DNA of 64,000 nt from Candidatus Acetothermia bacterium (GCA_024653305.1 JANLFW010000007.1:1-64000); one strand, 5' to 3'. Positions 28,390 through 36,606 are shown, counted from the first letter of the stretch. Notes: generated by a model not told the origin, from the letters alone. Made by a program: numbers and translations.

Positions 28390-29636
28390 TGGGGCAGACG
28401 GTGATCGAGAAGATCCTCGCCGCGCACTCCCGGGACGAGGTCGCCCCAGGGAAGATCATCTGGCTCGGAATCGACGTGCGCACCGCCCGCGACTTCGCCG
28501 GGGCGAGCGTGGTCAAGAACTTCCGCAAGGCATTTCCCGGAGCGAAGGCAGACGATCCCAAGAAGACGTTCTTCACCTTCGACTGCAACGCCCCGGCCAA
28601 CACCATCGCCTACGCCCAGAACCAGCAGGTGTGCCGCGTGTTCGCCCGCGAGCAGGGGATCCGCGTGTACGACGTGGACTGGGGCATCGGCTCCCATGTG
28701 CTCCTGGAGGAGGGCCTCGCCCTCCCCGGAACCACGACGGTGGGCACCGACTCCCACCTCAACGTGCTCGGGGCAGTGGGGGCGTTCGGCCAGGGGATGG
28801 GCGACGTGGACATCGCCTATGTCTTCCGCACCGGGCGCACCTGGTTTGAGGTCCCGCCGACGATGAAGGTCGTGCTGCACGGCCGATACGGGTTCCCGAC
28901 TACGGCCAAAGACCTCACCCTGGCCTTGGTGGGGCGCTTGGGGGCGCGGGGGGCGCTGGGGCGGGCGGTGGAGGTGACCGGTTCCGCGGCCGATGCCCTG
29001 GACCTGGCAGGCCGGATCACGCTCGCGTCGATGGCCACGGAGATGGGGGCGATCATCGCCTTCCTCCCGCCATCCGACGAGGTGATGGAGTTCGTGCGGG
29101 CGTTGGGCCGGGACGACGTCGCCTACCCCGTGCCCGATCCGGACGCGGCGTACGAGGAGACGGTGGAGCTGGACGTCACCGGCCTCCGGCCCAAGATCTC
29201 CGCCCCGCCTAACCCGGAGAACGTCCACGACGTGGCCGACCTCGAGGGGGAGCCGGTGCACACAATCGTCGTCGGCTCCTGCACCAACGGGCGCTACGAG
29301 GACATCCGCCTGGTGGCGGAGATCCTGAAGGGGAAGCGGGTCGCCCCGGGGGTGGTGCTCAAGGTGTCTCCCGCCACCCGCCGGGCCTGGGGTCGCCTCC
29401 TCAAGGAGGGTTGGCTGGAGGTCCTGTACGACGCAGGGGCAGTTGTGTCCCACCCCGCGTGCGCCGGCTGCGCCGAGGGCCAGATCGGGATGACCGGGGA
29501 AGGGGAGGTCCAGCTCTCCACCGGCAACCGCAACTTCCCGGGCAAGCAGGGCAAGGGCCCCACCTACCTGTGCTCCCCAGCCACCGCCGCCGCCTCGGCC
29601 CTCACCGGAACGATCACCTCGCCGGAACGGCTGTGA
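28389..29636 (+). CDS. Aconitase/isopropylmalate dehydratase large subunit
   Basis: A 415-aa [4Fe-4S] hydro-lyase large subunit. Cluster ligands are visible as VVGSCTNGRYEDIRLVAEIL (first Cys) and SHPACAGCAEGQIGM (second and third Cys). The active-site stretch is GIGSHVLLEEGLALPGTTTV then GTDSHLNVLGAVGAFGQGMG. It isomerises a tricarboxylic or isopropylmalate-type acid with a LeuD-like partner. Two candidate partners are encoded in the same operon. The ATG overlaps the dehydrogenase stop (TAATG). Confidence 0.88.
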   Translation: MGQTVIEKILAAHSRDEVAPGKIIWLGIDVRTARDFAGASVVKNFRKAFPGAKADDPKKTFFTFDCNAPANTIAYAQNQQVCRVFAREQGIRVYDVDWGIGSHVLLEEGLALPGTTTVGTDSHLNVLGAVGAFGQGMGDVDIAYVFRTGRTWFEVPPTMKVVLHGRYGFPTTAKDLTLALVGRLGARGALGRAVEVTGSAADALDLAGRITLASMATEMGAIIAFLPPSDEVMEFVRALGRDDVAYPVPDPDAAYEETVELDVTGLRPKISAPPNPENVHDVADLEGEPVHTIVVGSCTNGRYEDIRLVAEILKGKRVAPGVVLKVSPATRRAWGRLLKEGWLEVLYDAGAVVSHPACAGCAEGQIGMTGEGEVQLSTGNRNFPGKQGKGPTYLCSPATAAASALTGTITSPERL

Positions 29637-29653
29637 AGGAGGTCCCCCATGGG

Positions 29654-30532
29654 GTGGAAAAGGTAGGACGCATCCTCACCGGACACCGGCCCACCGGGCC
29701 CCGACACCTTGGGCATCTGGTAGGGACCCTCAACACGTGGGCCCGGCTCCAGGACGAGTACGACTGCTTCTTCCTGGTGGCTGACCTGCACGTGCTGATC
29801 ACCGATTACACCCATCCCCAGCGCATTCGGGAGAACATCGCCGCGGTGCTCCTAGACTGGCTCGGGGCCGGGCTGGACCCGGAGCGGAGCACGTTCGTCC
29901 TCCAGTCGGCGGTGCCCGAGCACGCCGAGCTCTCCGTGCTCCTGGCGATGCTGGTCACCGTGGCCCGGGCAGCGCGAAACCCCACGTACAAGGAGCAGGT
30001 GCGGGAGCTCGGGCTCTCGCCGTCGCTTGGGCTTCTGGCGTACCCCGTCCTCCAGGCGGCGGACATCCTCGTGTACAAGGCGGACGCGGTGCCCGTAGGG
30101 CAGGACCAGCTCCCGCATCTTGAGATAACCCGGCAGATCGCGCGGGCGTTCAACCGCCTCTACGGGGCCACGTTCCCCGAGCCCCAGCCGATCCTGAGCG
30201 CGGTGCCCCGCCTGGCGGGCACCGACGGCCGCCCCATGCACACGAGCTACGGGAACACGATCCCACTCTCCGCCGACCCCGGGGAGATCGAGCGCAAGGC
30301 GCTGGCCATGGTCACCGACCCGGCCCGTGTACATCCTTCCGACCGCGGGCACCCCGAGGTGTGCCTGGCCTTCGCCTACCATCAGGCGTTCAACGCGGGG
30401 GCGGTGGCCGCGGTCGAGGAGCGGTGCCGGCGAGGGGAGATCGGGTGTGTGCCTTGCAAGCGCGATCTGGCCCAGGTGCTCGCCGAGGTGCGAACGAAGA
30501 TGGGTTTGGTATCGCGGGAAAGGAGGGACTGA
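29654..30532 (+). CDS. trpS: Tryptophanyl-tRNA synthetase with degenerate KMSKS
   Basis: A 292-aa class Ic synthetase. The HIGH-equivalent is GHRPTGPRHLGHLVGTL, followed by FFLVADLHVLITDY, and AADILVYKADAVPVGQDQLP matches the family's core. The end, IGCVPCKRDLAQVLAEVR, is also typical. The KMSKS loop instead reads RPMHTSYGNTI, losing both lysines. It is slightly short for the family. GTG at 29654 was chosen downstream of AAGGAGG. Its place inside an aconitase-type operon is odd. It may be the only TrpRS or a paralogue with another role. Confidence 0.85.
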   Translation: MEKVGRILTGHRPTGPRHLGHLVGTLNTWARLQDEYDCFFLVADLHVLITDYTHPQRIRENIAAVLLDWLGAGLDPERSTFVLQSAVPEHAELSVLLAMLVTVARAARNPTYKEQVRELGLSPSLGLLAYPVLQAADILVYKADAVPVGQDQLPHLEITRQIARAFNRLYGATFPEPQPILSAVPRLAGTDGRPMHTSYGNTIPLSADPGEIERKALAMVTDPARVHPSDRGHPEVCLAFAYHQAFNAGAVAAVEERCRRGEIGCVPCKRDLAQVLAEVRTKMGLVSRERRD

Positions 30533-31053
30533 TGCGACCCACGGTGGTCACGGGACGGCCATGGCTCATCGCCGATGAGGCGGGGAAACTGATCGACGAC
30601 ATCGACACTGACCAGATCTACCATAACGCCCACCTCGCCATCACCGACCCCAAGGAGATGGCCCGTTATGCGTTCGGAAACCTGAAGGGCTGGGAGGACT
30701 TCCCGAAGAAGGCCCGGCCTGGGGATGTGCTGTTCGTGGGGGAGAACTTCGGGGCCGGCTCGTCGCGGCAGCACGCGGTGGACTGCTTCCTCGCCCTGGG
30801 GATCGCGGCGATCGTGGGTCGGTCGTTCGGGGCCATCTACAGGCGCAACGCCATCAACTCCGGGCTCCCGCTCCTCCTGCTCCCCGACATGCCGGTGGCC
30901 CGGCTGCGGGACCTCCCCCAGGTGACGCTGAACCTGGAGACCGGGGAGATCCAAGGGCCCGATGGGGAAAAGGTTGTCCGCGCCGAGCCCATGCCCCGGG
31001 TGGCGCTGGACATCTACCACGCCGGAAGTCTCCTCAAGCTCGGGGCTCGTTAG
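30532..31053 (+). CDS. Aconitase/isopropylmalate dehydratase small subunit (copy 2)
   Basis: A 173-aa LeuD-family swivel domain distinct from copy 1. It has DDIDTDQIYHNAHLAITDPK, GENFGAGSSRQHAVDCFLAL and [16 protein letters not shown]. The substrate loop reads QIYHNAHL where copy 1 reads VIFPGRYTY, so the two should differ in specificity. The signature is GAGSSRQ rather than GCGSSRE. AAGGAGGGACTG precedes the ATG, which overlaps the trpS stop. It may give the single large subunit a second substrate. Confidence 0.86.
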   Translation: MRPTVVTGRPWLIADEAGKLIDDIDTDQIYHNAHLAITDPKEMARYAFGNLKGWEDFPKKARPGDVLFVGENFGAGSSRQHAVDCFLALGIAAIVGRSFGAIYRRNAINSGLPLLLLPDMPVARLRDLPQVTLNLETGEIQGPDGEKVVRAEPMPRVALDIYHAGSLLKLGAR

Positions 31054-31061
31054 GAGCAGGG

Positions 31062-32069
31062 TTGCGCCTATCCGACCTTGGGCAGTTCCTGCTCATCGAA
31101 CGGTTGAGCCGGATCGTGGCGAGCGCACGGCCGGACGTGGTGGCGGGGATCGGCGACGACGCGGCCGCACTGGACCTGGGCGGGGAGGAACTGGTCCTGG
31201 CCAAGGTGGACAGCCAGGTGGAGGGGGTGCATTTCCGGCGCGACCGCATCCCGCCCCATTCGCTGGGCCGAAGGAGCTTGGCGATCGTCCTCTCCGACAT
31301 CGCCGCCATGGGCGGGCGGCCGACCCATGCCCTGGTCTCCCTGGCGTTGCCGGCCGATCTCGAGGTGACGTGGGTGGAAGACCTGTACCGGGGCCTGCGT
31401 GAGGAAGGGGATCGGTTCGGGGTGGCGATCGTCGGAGGGCACACGGCGCGCTCGCCGGTCGGGGTCGTGATCGACGTATGCCTGCTCGGCCAGGTGAGCC
31501 GCGCGCGCATCCTCACCCGCGCCGGGGCCCGGCCTGGGGACGCGGTGCTGGTCACCGGCTCTCTCGGCGACGCCGCGGCCGGGCTCGCCCTTCTGGACAA
31601 CCCACGCCTCCACCTGCCCGCAGCCGTGCGGGACGGCCTGATCGCCCGCCACCTCACGCCCACGCCGCGGTTGCCCGAGTCCGCGGTGATCGCTGCGTCT
31701 GCTCTCGCCACGGCGATGATCGACCTCTCCGACGGCCTGGCGAGCGACATCAGCCACGTCTGCAATCGGAGCGGGGTGGGCGTCAAGCTGTACGCGGACC
31801 GCCTACCCATCTCCATGGCCGTGGGCCAAGTGTCCGAACGGATCGGCCGGGCACCGTGGGACCTGGCCCTCGGCGGCGGCGAGGACTACGAGCTCTGCTT
31901 CACTGCCCCGGCCGCGGCCGCCCCAGCCTTGGCCGAGCGGGTAACGGCGGAGACGAGCACCCCCGTGACCGTGGTCGGGGAGATCTTGCCCGCCCCGGCC
32001 GGCCGGTGGCTGGTCCTCCTGGATGGGCGGGAGGTCCCGCTCGAAGCCCAGGGCTGGCGCCATTTCTAA
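31062..32069 (+). CDS. thiL: Thiamine-monophosphate kinase
   Basis: A 335-aa enzyme of the PurM-like ATP-binding superfamily making thiamine diphosphate. It has GIGDDAAALDLGG, KVDSQVEGVHF (metal Asp), SDIAAMGGRPTHALVSLALP, MIDLSDGLASDISHVCNRSG and GGGEDYELCFTAP. TTG at 31062 is the start, with AGGAG six bases upstream. It is the last gene of the aconitase-family operon. A 7-bp hairpin (32069-32091) follows the stop without a T-run. Confidence 0.93.
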   Translation: MRLSDLGQFLLIERLSRIVASARPDVVAGIGDDAAALDLGGEELVLAKVDSQVEGVHFRRDRIPPHSLGRRSLAIVLSDIAAMGGRPTHALVSLALPADLEVTWVEDLYRGLREEGDRFGVAIVGGHTARSPVGVVIDVCLLGQVSRARILTRAGARPGDAVLVTGSLGDAAAGLALLDNPRLHLPAAVRDGLIARHLTPTPRLPESAVIAASALATAMIDLSDGLASDISHVCNRSGVGVKLYADRLPISMAVGQVSERIGRAPWDLALGGGEDYELCFTAPAAAAPALAERVTAETSTPVTVVGEILPAPAGRWLVLLDGREVPLEAQGWRHF

Positions 32070-32171
32070 CGCTGGGGTTTGGTTCCAGCGTGAGGGTCGC
32101 CGCGTGCTCAGCGGTGAATCCAGCCAACCCAAGGCAAGCGTACAATGGTTCGGCGGCAAGGAATGGGGGCA

Positions 32172-32510
32172 ATGGCGCGCGTGGTCGGCCGGGAGGAGCT
32201 CAAGGCGAAACTCGACCGGGGGGAGAACTTTGTGCTCATCGAGGTTCTGGGCCCCGAGGATTACGCGCGCGGCCACATCCCCGGGGCGATCAACATCCCT
32301 GTCGAACGCATCGCCCACGAGGCCAGGGCGCGGTTCAAACCCGAACAGGAAATCGTCCTGTACTGCGCGAACCTCGCCTGCACGGCGAGCACCGTGGCCG
32401 CCCGCAAACTCGAGCAGATCGGGTTCCACAACGTGTGGGAGTACGCGGGAGGGAAACAGGACTGGCGGGAGGCCGGCTATCCCATAGCGTACGGGCCTGA
32501 GCCGGGATGA
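32172..32510 (+). CDS. Rhodanese-like sulfurtransferase
   Basis: A 112-aa single rhodanese domain. ENFVLIEVLGPEDYARGHIPGAINIP leads to the active-site loop LYCANLACTAS with the catalytic cysteine, ending GGKQDWREAGYPI. It probably moves sulfane sulfur or binds thiols. ATG 32172 was chosen because AAGGA lies nine bases upstream; earlier in-frame ATGs fall in or next to the TACAAT -10 box at about 32141-32146. Confidence 0.87.
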   Translation: MARVVGREELKAKLDRGENFVLIEVLGPEDYARGHIPGAINIPVERIAHEARARFKPEQEIVLYCANLACTASTVAARKLEQIGFHNVWEYAGGKQDWREAGYPIAYGPEPG

Positions 32511-32517
32511 CCGCCCG

Positions 32518-32814
32518 TTACGTGCGCCGCAGGTCTTCTTCCAAGAGCTCCTTGCACCGCCAGCATTCCTCTTTCGAATAAACCGGGTCCATGCACCGGA
32601 GCTTGGCCTCCTCCCGGATCCTTCGCGCCGCGGCCGCGTTCACAACGACCAGGAGACGCTCGGCCAGCTCCTCCTGGCCCACTGCGTCCAGCGCCTCCGC
32701 CAGGGACTGCCCGAAGGCGTAAGGCAGGGGCACATGCTGCCCGGTGTGCACATCCTCCAGCCACAGGCCGTCTTCGTCCGCGTGCACATGGAGCTCTACC
32801 TGGAGCTTGCCCAT
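32518..32814 (-). CDS. Small protein of unknown function with C-terminal cysteines
   Basis: A 98-aa acidic protein I do not recognise. It starts GKLQVELHVHADEDGLWLED, is mostly helical in the middle (LAEALDAVGQEELAERLLVV), and ends with RCMDP and EECWRCKELL, a CxxC that could bind metal. No signal peptide or membrane segment is present. A good GGGGAGGTG site precedes the ATG, so it is probably real. It lies tail to tail with the rhodanese gene. Confidence 0.6.
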   Translation of the reverse strand: MGKLQVELHVHADEDGLWLEDVHTGQHVPLPYAFGQSLAEALDAVGQEELAERLLVVVNAAAARRIREEAKLRCMDPVYSKEECWRCKELLEEDLRRT

Positions 32815-32875
32815 CGGCCCACCTCCCCATCACACGATAAGCAGGGCCGGCTTGGCCGTCAATCCCTGTGGGGCG

Positions 32876-33168
32876 CTACAGGTTGAGGAAGACGATCCCG
32901 ACCAGGATCGCCACCACCCCAAGGAGGAACCCCCACAGGGGCGTGGTAAACGCGAGCGGCACCACCCGCGACAGTTCCCCCGCTTGAGGGCAATGTAGAA
33001 CGCGAGCATCCCCAGCGCCCGCGCCGGCAGCTTCGGCGCGGCGAGCAGGATCAGCACCGTCGTCGACACCGCCAAACGCACCGCCAGGCCCTGCTCCGGG
33101 GCCAGCCCAGCGGTGGACATGCCCTTCTTCCCGAAGAACGACCCCACCGCCCACAGCTCCGACCGCAT
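32876..33168 (-). pseudogene. Decayed EamA/DMT transporter gene
   Basis: Fragments of one EamA transporter domain are readable. SELWAVGSFFGKKGMSTAGL, RLAVSTTVLILLAAPKL and ARALGMLAFYIALKRG lie in one frame; ELSRVVPLAFTTPLWGFLLG and VVAILVGIVFLNL in another. The frame changes at a C5 run (32977-32981), where one extra base would rejoin them. Even when rejoined it is only about 98 aa, and the helix after PKL and the segment after PLWGFLLG seem missing, so this is a remnant with deletions. It starts at the fhs stop (TGATG). Confidence 0.72.
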
Positions 33169-34853
33169 CACGCGAGCCCTACCACGTTGCCGTCCTCATC
33201 CAGGTCCACCCGCTCCCCGGCCGGATGGGACGGGAGCCCTGGCATGGTCCGGATCTCCCCACACAGGGCGTACAGGAACCCGGCCCCAACCGACGGTCGG
33301 ATGTCCCGCACCGGGAGCACGAACCCTTCCGGCCGCCCCTTAAGCCCCGGATCGTGGGAGAGGGAGAGATGGGTCTTGGCCATGCACACCGGGAACGCAT
33401 CCCAGCCGAGGTCGGTGTAGCGGGCGAGCATCCTTTTCGCCCTCGGGGTGAACTCCACGTCTGCCGCCCCGTACATCCGGGTGGCCACAACCCGGATCTT
33501 GTCGGCGATGGGAAGGTCGAGGTCGTACAGAAACCGGAACTCCACCGGTTCCTCGGCGGCGGCCAGCACCGCCTCGGCGAGCGCCGTCCCGCCCTCCCCC
33601 CCGTGTGCCCACGCCGCACACTCTACGGCGGCCCTGGCTCCCGCGGCCAGGGCCCGCTCCCGCACCACCTGGATCTCCGATGCCCGATCGGAATCGAACC
33701 GGTTGATGGCCACCACGCACGGGACCCCATAGGCGCGCGCGTTCTCGATGTGCTTCTCCAGGTTCGCGCACCCCGCGGCCACCGCCTCCGGGGCCTCCTG
33801 AGCAAGCCGAGGGTCCAGGGGCTTCCCTGGGCGTACGTCGAACCGGCCGGAGTGGGCTTTGAGCGCACGCACGGTGGCCACCAGCACCACCGCGTCCGGG
33901 CGGAGCCCGGACGCCCGGCACTTGATGTTCATGAACTTCTCCATGCCGATGTCCGAGCCAAACCCGGCCTCAGTGACCACGTGGTCGGCAAGCCGCAGGG
34001 CGATCTGGTCGGCGAGCACCGAGGAGTTCCCGTGGGCGATGTTGGCGAACGGCCCGGCGTGGATGAACGCCGGCGTCCCCTCCAGGGTCTGGAGGAGGTT
34101 CGGCTTGATCGCGTCCCGCAAGAGGGCAGCCATCGCCCCAGCTGCCCTGAGGTCCTCGCACGTCACCGGTCGGCCATCCCGGGCAAACGCCACCACCATC
34201 CGTCCGATGCGGGCCCGCATGTCGGCTAGCCCGTCGGTCAGGGCGAGGATGGCCATCAGCTCCGAGGTCGGGGTGATGTCGAACCCGGTTCGGCGCACGT
34301 GGCCGGCGAGGCCCACGATCACGTCCTCCAGGGCCCACCGATCGCACAGGTCCACGACCCGGCGGAGCACGATCTCCTCGGGGTCGATGTCCAGGGCGTT
34401 GCCCCGATAGAGGTGGTTGTCGAGGAACGCGCACGCCAGGTTGTGGGCGATGGACACGGCGTGGAAGTCGCCGGTGAGGTGGAGGTTGAGGTCCTCCATA
34501 GGCAGGATCTGGGAACGGCCGCCGCCGGCGGCGCCGCCCTTGATCCCGAACACCGGCCCGAGCGACGGCTGGCGCAGGCACACCACCGACGTCTTCCCCA
34601 ACCGCCACAAGGCCTGGGCGAGGCCGATCGCGGTCACCGTCTTCCCTTCCCCGAGCGGGGTCGGGGTGATCCCGGTCACCACCACGTACTTCCCGAGCGG
34701 CGCATCCGCCCGCCGGGCGAGGGCGTCGAGCTTGACCTTGGCCTTGTGGTCGCCATAGAGCTCGAGCTCGTCCCGGCTCAAACCCACCATGGCCGCCACA
34801 TCCCAAATCTTCTTGAGCCTTACGCTCCGCGCGATCGCCAAGTCGGAGTTCAC
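33168..34853 (-). CDS. fhs: Formate-tetrahydrofolate ligase
   Basis: A 561-aa ATP-dependent enzyme making 10-formyl-THF from formate, the first methyl-branch step of the Wood-Ljungdahl pathway. It has the P-loop TPLGEGKTVTAIGLAQAL, LRQPSLGPVFGIKGGAAGGG, FHAVSIAHNLACAFLDNH and FANIAHGNSSVLAD. The GTG at 34853 has TTGGAGG upstream and the usual N-terminus (SDLAIARSVRLKKIWDVA). It is divergent from folD-fchA, which carry out the next two steps. The two -10 boxes overlap around 34880-34888. Confidence 0.96.
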   Translation of the reverse strand: MNSDLAIARSVRLKKIWDVAAMVGLSRDELELYGDHKAKVKLDALARRADAPLGKYVVVTGITPTPLGEGKTVTAIGLAQALWRLGKTSVVCLRQPSLGPVFGIKGGAAGGGRSQILPMEDLNLHLTGDFHAVSIAHNLACAFLDNHLYRGNALDIDPEEIVLRRVVDLCDRWALEDVIVGLAGHVRRTGFDITPTSELMAILALTDGLADMRARIGRMVVAFARDGRPVTCEDLRAAGAMAALLRDAIKPNLLQTLEGTPAFIHAGPFANIAHGNSSVLADQIALRLADHVVTEAGFGSDIGMEKFMNIKCRASGLRPDAVVLVATVRALKAHSGRFDVRPGKPLDPRLAQEAPEAVAAGCANLEKHIENARAYGVPCVVAINRFDSDRASEIQVVRERALAAGARAAVECAAWAHGGEGGTALAEAVLAAAEEPVEFRFLYDLDLPIADKIRVVATRMYGAADVEFTPRAKRMLARYTDLGWDAFPVCMAKTHLSLSHDPGLKGRPEGFVLPVRDIRPSVGAGFLYALCGEIRTMPGLPSHPAGERVDLDEDGNVVGLA

Positions 34854-34882
34854 GAGAGCACCTCCAATCCGCCCGAGCAGTG

Positions 34883-34888
34883 TATAGT
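34883..34888 (+). promoter_or_regulatory. -10 box of folD-fchA, overlapping the fhs promoter
   Basis: TATAGT lies ten bases before the folD ATG. On the other strand the same bases hold TATACA/TACACT for fhs, so the two C1 transcription units are likely co-controlled. Confidence 0.5.
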
Positions 34889-34898
34889 CAGGGGGACG

Positions 34899-35825
34899 AT
34901 GAACACAAGGTCGATGGAACACGGGGCGCGGGTCCTGTCCGGGGTATCCGTGGCCGAGGCCATCCGGGCCCGGATCGTCCGCGACATGGCCGGGCTGCGG
35001 GCCCACGGGGTGACGCCCACCCTGGCCGTGGTGCGGAGCGGCAGGGACAAAGCGGCGGCCGCGTACGCGGGCTCCATCCGCCGGACGGCGGGCAAGGTGG
35101 GGATCGCGGTGGTGGAGGTGGAGCTCCCCCCGAATGCCTCGCCGGAGCATGGGCTAGAGGCGATCCGGGAGTGCAGCGCCGCCGCGCACGTGCATGGGGT
35201 GCTCCTCCTCGAGCCCCTGCCGCCTAGCCCGGATCCGCTCTCGTTGGCGTTGGCCGTGCCCCCGGAGAAGGACGTGGACGGGGTCCACCCCGAGAACTTG
35301 GGGGCCCTCCTCGCCGGCGGGGCAGGGAGAGCCACCTACCACGATCTCCAGGCCCGCGACGACGTGTTCCTCCCCGCCACGGCCGAGGCGGCGATGGAGA
35401 TCCTCCTCGCCTACGGGATCGAGGTCTCCGGCCGCGAGGCGGTGGTGGTCGGCGCCGGGCGGGTCGGCCTGCCCCTGGCCGTCCTGCTCCTCCGGGAGGG
35501 CGCAACCCCCGTCACCTTATGCCGGCGCGCTACAGCGGACCTCACCACGACCACACGCCGGGCGGATCTGCTGTGCGTGGCCGCGGGGCGACCACGGCTG
35601 ATCACCGCGGACATGGTCAAGCCAGGGGCTACGGTGATCGACATCGGGATCAACGCCGCCTCGGACGGGGTAACCGGGGACGTGGACTTCGCCGGGGTGC
35701 GGGCGGTGGCCGACGCGGTCACCCCGGTCCCGGGCGGGGTAGGGCCGGTCACGGTGGCCCTGCTGCTCGCCCACACCGTGCGCGCGGCTCGGGCGGCAGC
35801 ACGGGAAAGGAGCACCCGCGAATGA
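34899..35825 (+). CDS. folD: Methylene-THF dehydrogenase (FolD), cyclohydrolase residues altered
   Basis: A 308-aa FolD protein. The N-terminal catalytic domain has EKDVDGVHPENLG with the conserved Asp; the Rossmann domain has VVVGAGRVGLPLAVLLL; the C-terminal VTPVPGGVGPVTVALL is standard. The usual YxxxK motif reads YAGSI here, so the catalytic Lys is Ile, and the VQLPLP strand reads LLEPLP, losing the Gln. Both are needed for cyclohydrolase activity in characterised FolD. I infer a mainly dehydrogenase enzyme with FchA next door doing the hydrolase step. The stop overlaps fchA (ATGA). Confidence 0.9.
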   Translation: MNTRSMEHGARVLSGVSVAEAIRARIVRDMAGLRAHGVTPTLAVVRSGRDKAAAAYAGSIRRTAGKVGIAVVEVELPPNASPEHGLEAIRECSAAAHVHGVLLLEPLPPSPDPLSLALAVPPEKDVDGVHPENLGALLAGGAGRATYHDLQARDDVFLPATAEAAMEILLAYGIEVSGREAVVVGAGRVGLPLAVLLLREGATPVTLCRRATADLTTTTRRADLLCVAAGRPRLITADMVKPGATVIDIGINAASDGVTGDVDFAGVRAVADAVTPVPGGVGPVTVALLLAHTVRAARAAARERSTRE

Positions 35826-36493
35826 CGGAGCGTTCCCTCAGGGCGATACGGGTGGAGGAATTCCTAGTGGCGTTGGGGTCGAGCGATCCCACCCCGGGCG
35901 GGGGGGCGGCGGCGGCCCTGAGCGGGGCGCTGGCCGCGGCCCTGGCCCAGATGGTGATCGGCCTCGCCCACCGTCGGGCCAAGGACCCCGTGGCCTCCAC
36001 CGCGTTGGCCACGCTCCAAGAGCGGGCGAGGGCACTGGTGGCGGGGTTCCTGGACCTGGCCGATGCCGACGTGGCCGCCTACGGCGCCGTGGCTGCCGCG
36101 TTGCGCCTGCCGCGCGGGACCTCAGAAGAACAGGAACGGCGCCGCGCCGCGGTGCAAACCGCCCTCAAGCAAGCGGCCGCTGTGCCCCTGGGCACGGCGG
36201 GAAGGGCCGTGGACGTTCTGTCCCTGGTCGGGGAAGTGGCCGCGGCGTGCCCGAAGAGCGCCCAGAGCGACCTCGCCGCCGCAGCCCGGCTGGCGTGGGC
36301 AGCGTGCTCTGCCGCCCTGGACAACGTGGACGCCAACGCCCTCTACATCGAGGATCACGATCACCTGCGCGGCATCGCCGGAGTCCGTCGGGACCTTGCC
36401 CTGGAAGCAAAGAAAAAGGCGGCTCAGGTGCTTGTTCCCCTGGAGAAGGAATTGGAGCGGTGGCTGGGAGAGAGGGATTCGAACCCCCACTAG
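35822..36493 (+). CDS. fchA: Methenyl-THF cyclohydrolase / cyclodeaminase family (FchA)
   Basis: A 223-aa all-helical protein of the formiminotransferase-cyclodeaminase C-terminal family, which includes the acetogen FchA. The start VEEFLVALGSSDPTPGGGAA is diagnostic; KSAQSDLAAAARLAWAA and ALDNVDANALYI follow. Coupled to folD and facing fhs, it more likely hydrolyses 5,10-methenyl-THF than deaminates formimino-THF, although hutI and hutH are 7-9 kb away. The last 11 codons (WLGERDSNPH, stop) lie inside the tRNA-Gln gene on the other strand. Confidence 0.88.
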   Translation: MTERSLRAIRVEEFLVALGSSDPTPGGGAAAALSGALAAALAQMVIGLAHRRAKDPVASTALATLQERARALVAGFLDLADADVAAYGAVAAALRLPRGTSEEQERRRAAVQTALKQAAAVPLGTAGRAVDVLSLVGEVAAACPKSAQSDLAAAARLAWAACSAALDNVDANALYIEDHDHLRGIAGVRRDLALEAKKKAAQVLVPLEKELERWLGERDSNPH

Positions 36494-36534
36494 CAGGTCC
36501 AGAGCCTGCCGGCCTACCGTTAGCCGATCTCCCA
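36461..36534 (-). tRNA. tRNA-Gln (CUG anticodon)
   Basis: Cloverleaf on the minus strand: acceptor TGGGAGA/TCTCCCA, discriminator G and encoded CCA. The anticodon stem is GCAGG/CCTGC with loop CTCTGGA (anticodon CTG, reading CAG). The T loop is TTCGAAT. Its 3' half overlaps the end of fchA by 33 bp. A promoter lies at 36545-36573. Confidence 0.95.
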
Positions 36535-36544
36535 GGGGCGTTCG

Positions 36545-36573
36545 ATTCTAGCCCTCCCCCGGCATGGGATCAA
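36545..36573 (-). promoter_or_regulatory. Promoter of tRNA-Gln
   Basis: TTGATC (36568-36573), 17 bp, TAGAAT (36545-36550) on the minus strand, about 11 nt from the mature 5' end. Confidence 0.65.
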
Positions 36574-36576
36574 GCT

Positions 36577-36606
36577 TTGCGTTCCCATTTGCACCCTTGG
36601 TACAAT
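36577..36606 (+). promoter_or_regulatory. Promoter of the leaderless MEMO1-family gene
   Basis: TTGCGT (36577-36582), 18 bp, TACAAT (36601-36606), then six bases to the ATG and no SD. Confidence 0.6.

Noticed and set aside
32069-32091. A terminator after thiL
   Set aside because: There is a 7-bp stem but no T-run on either strand.
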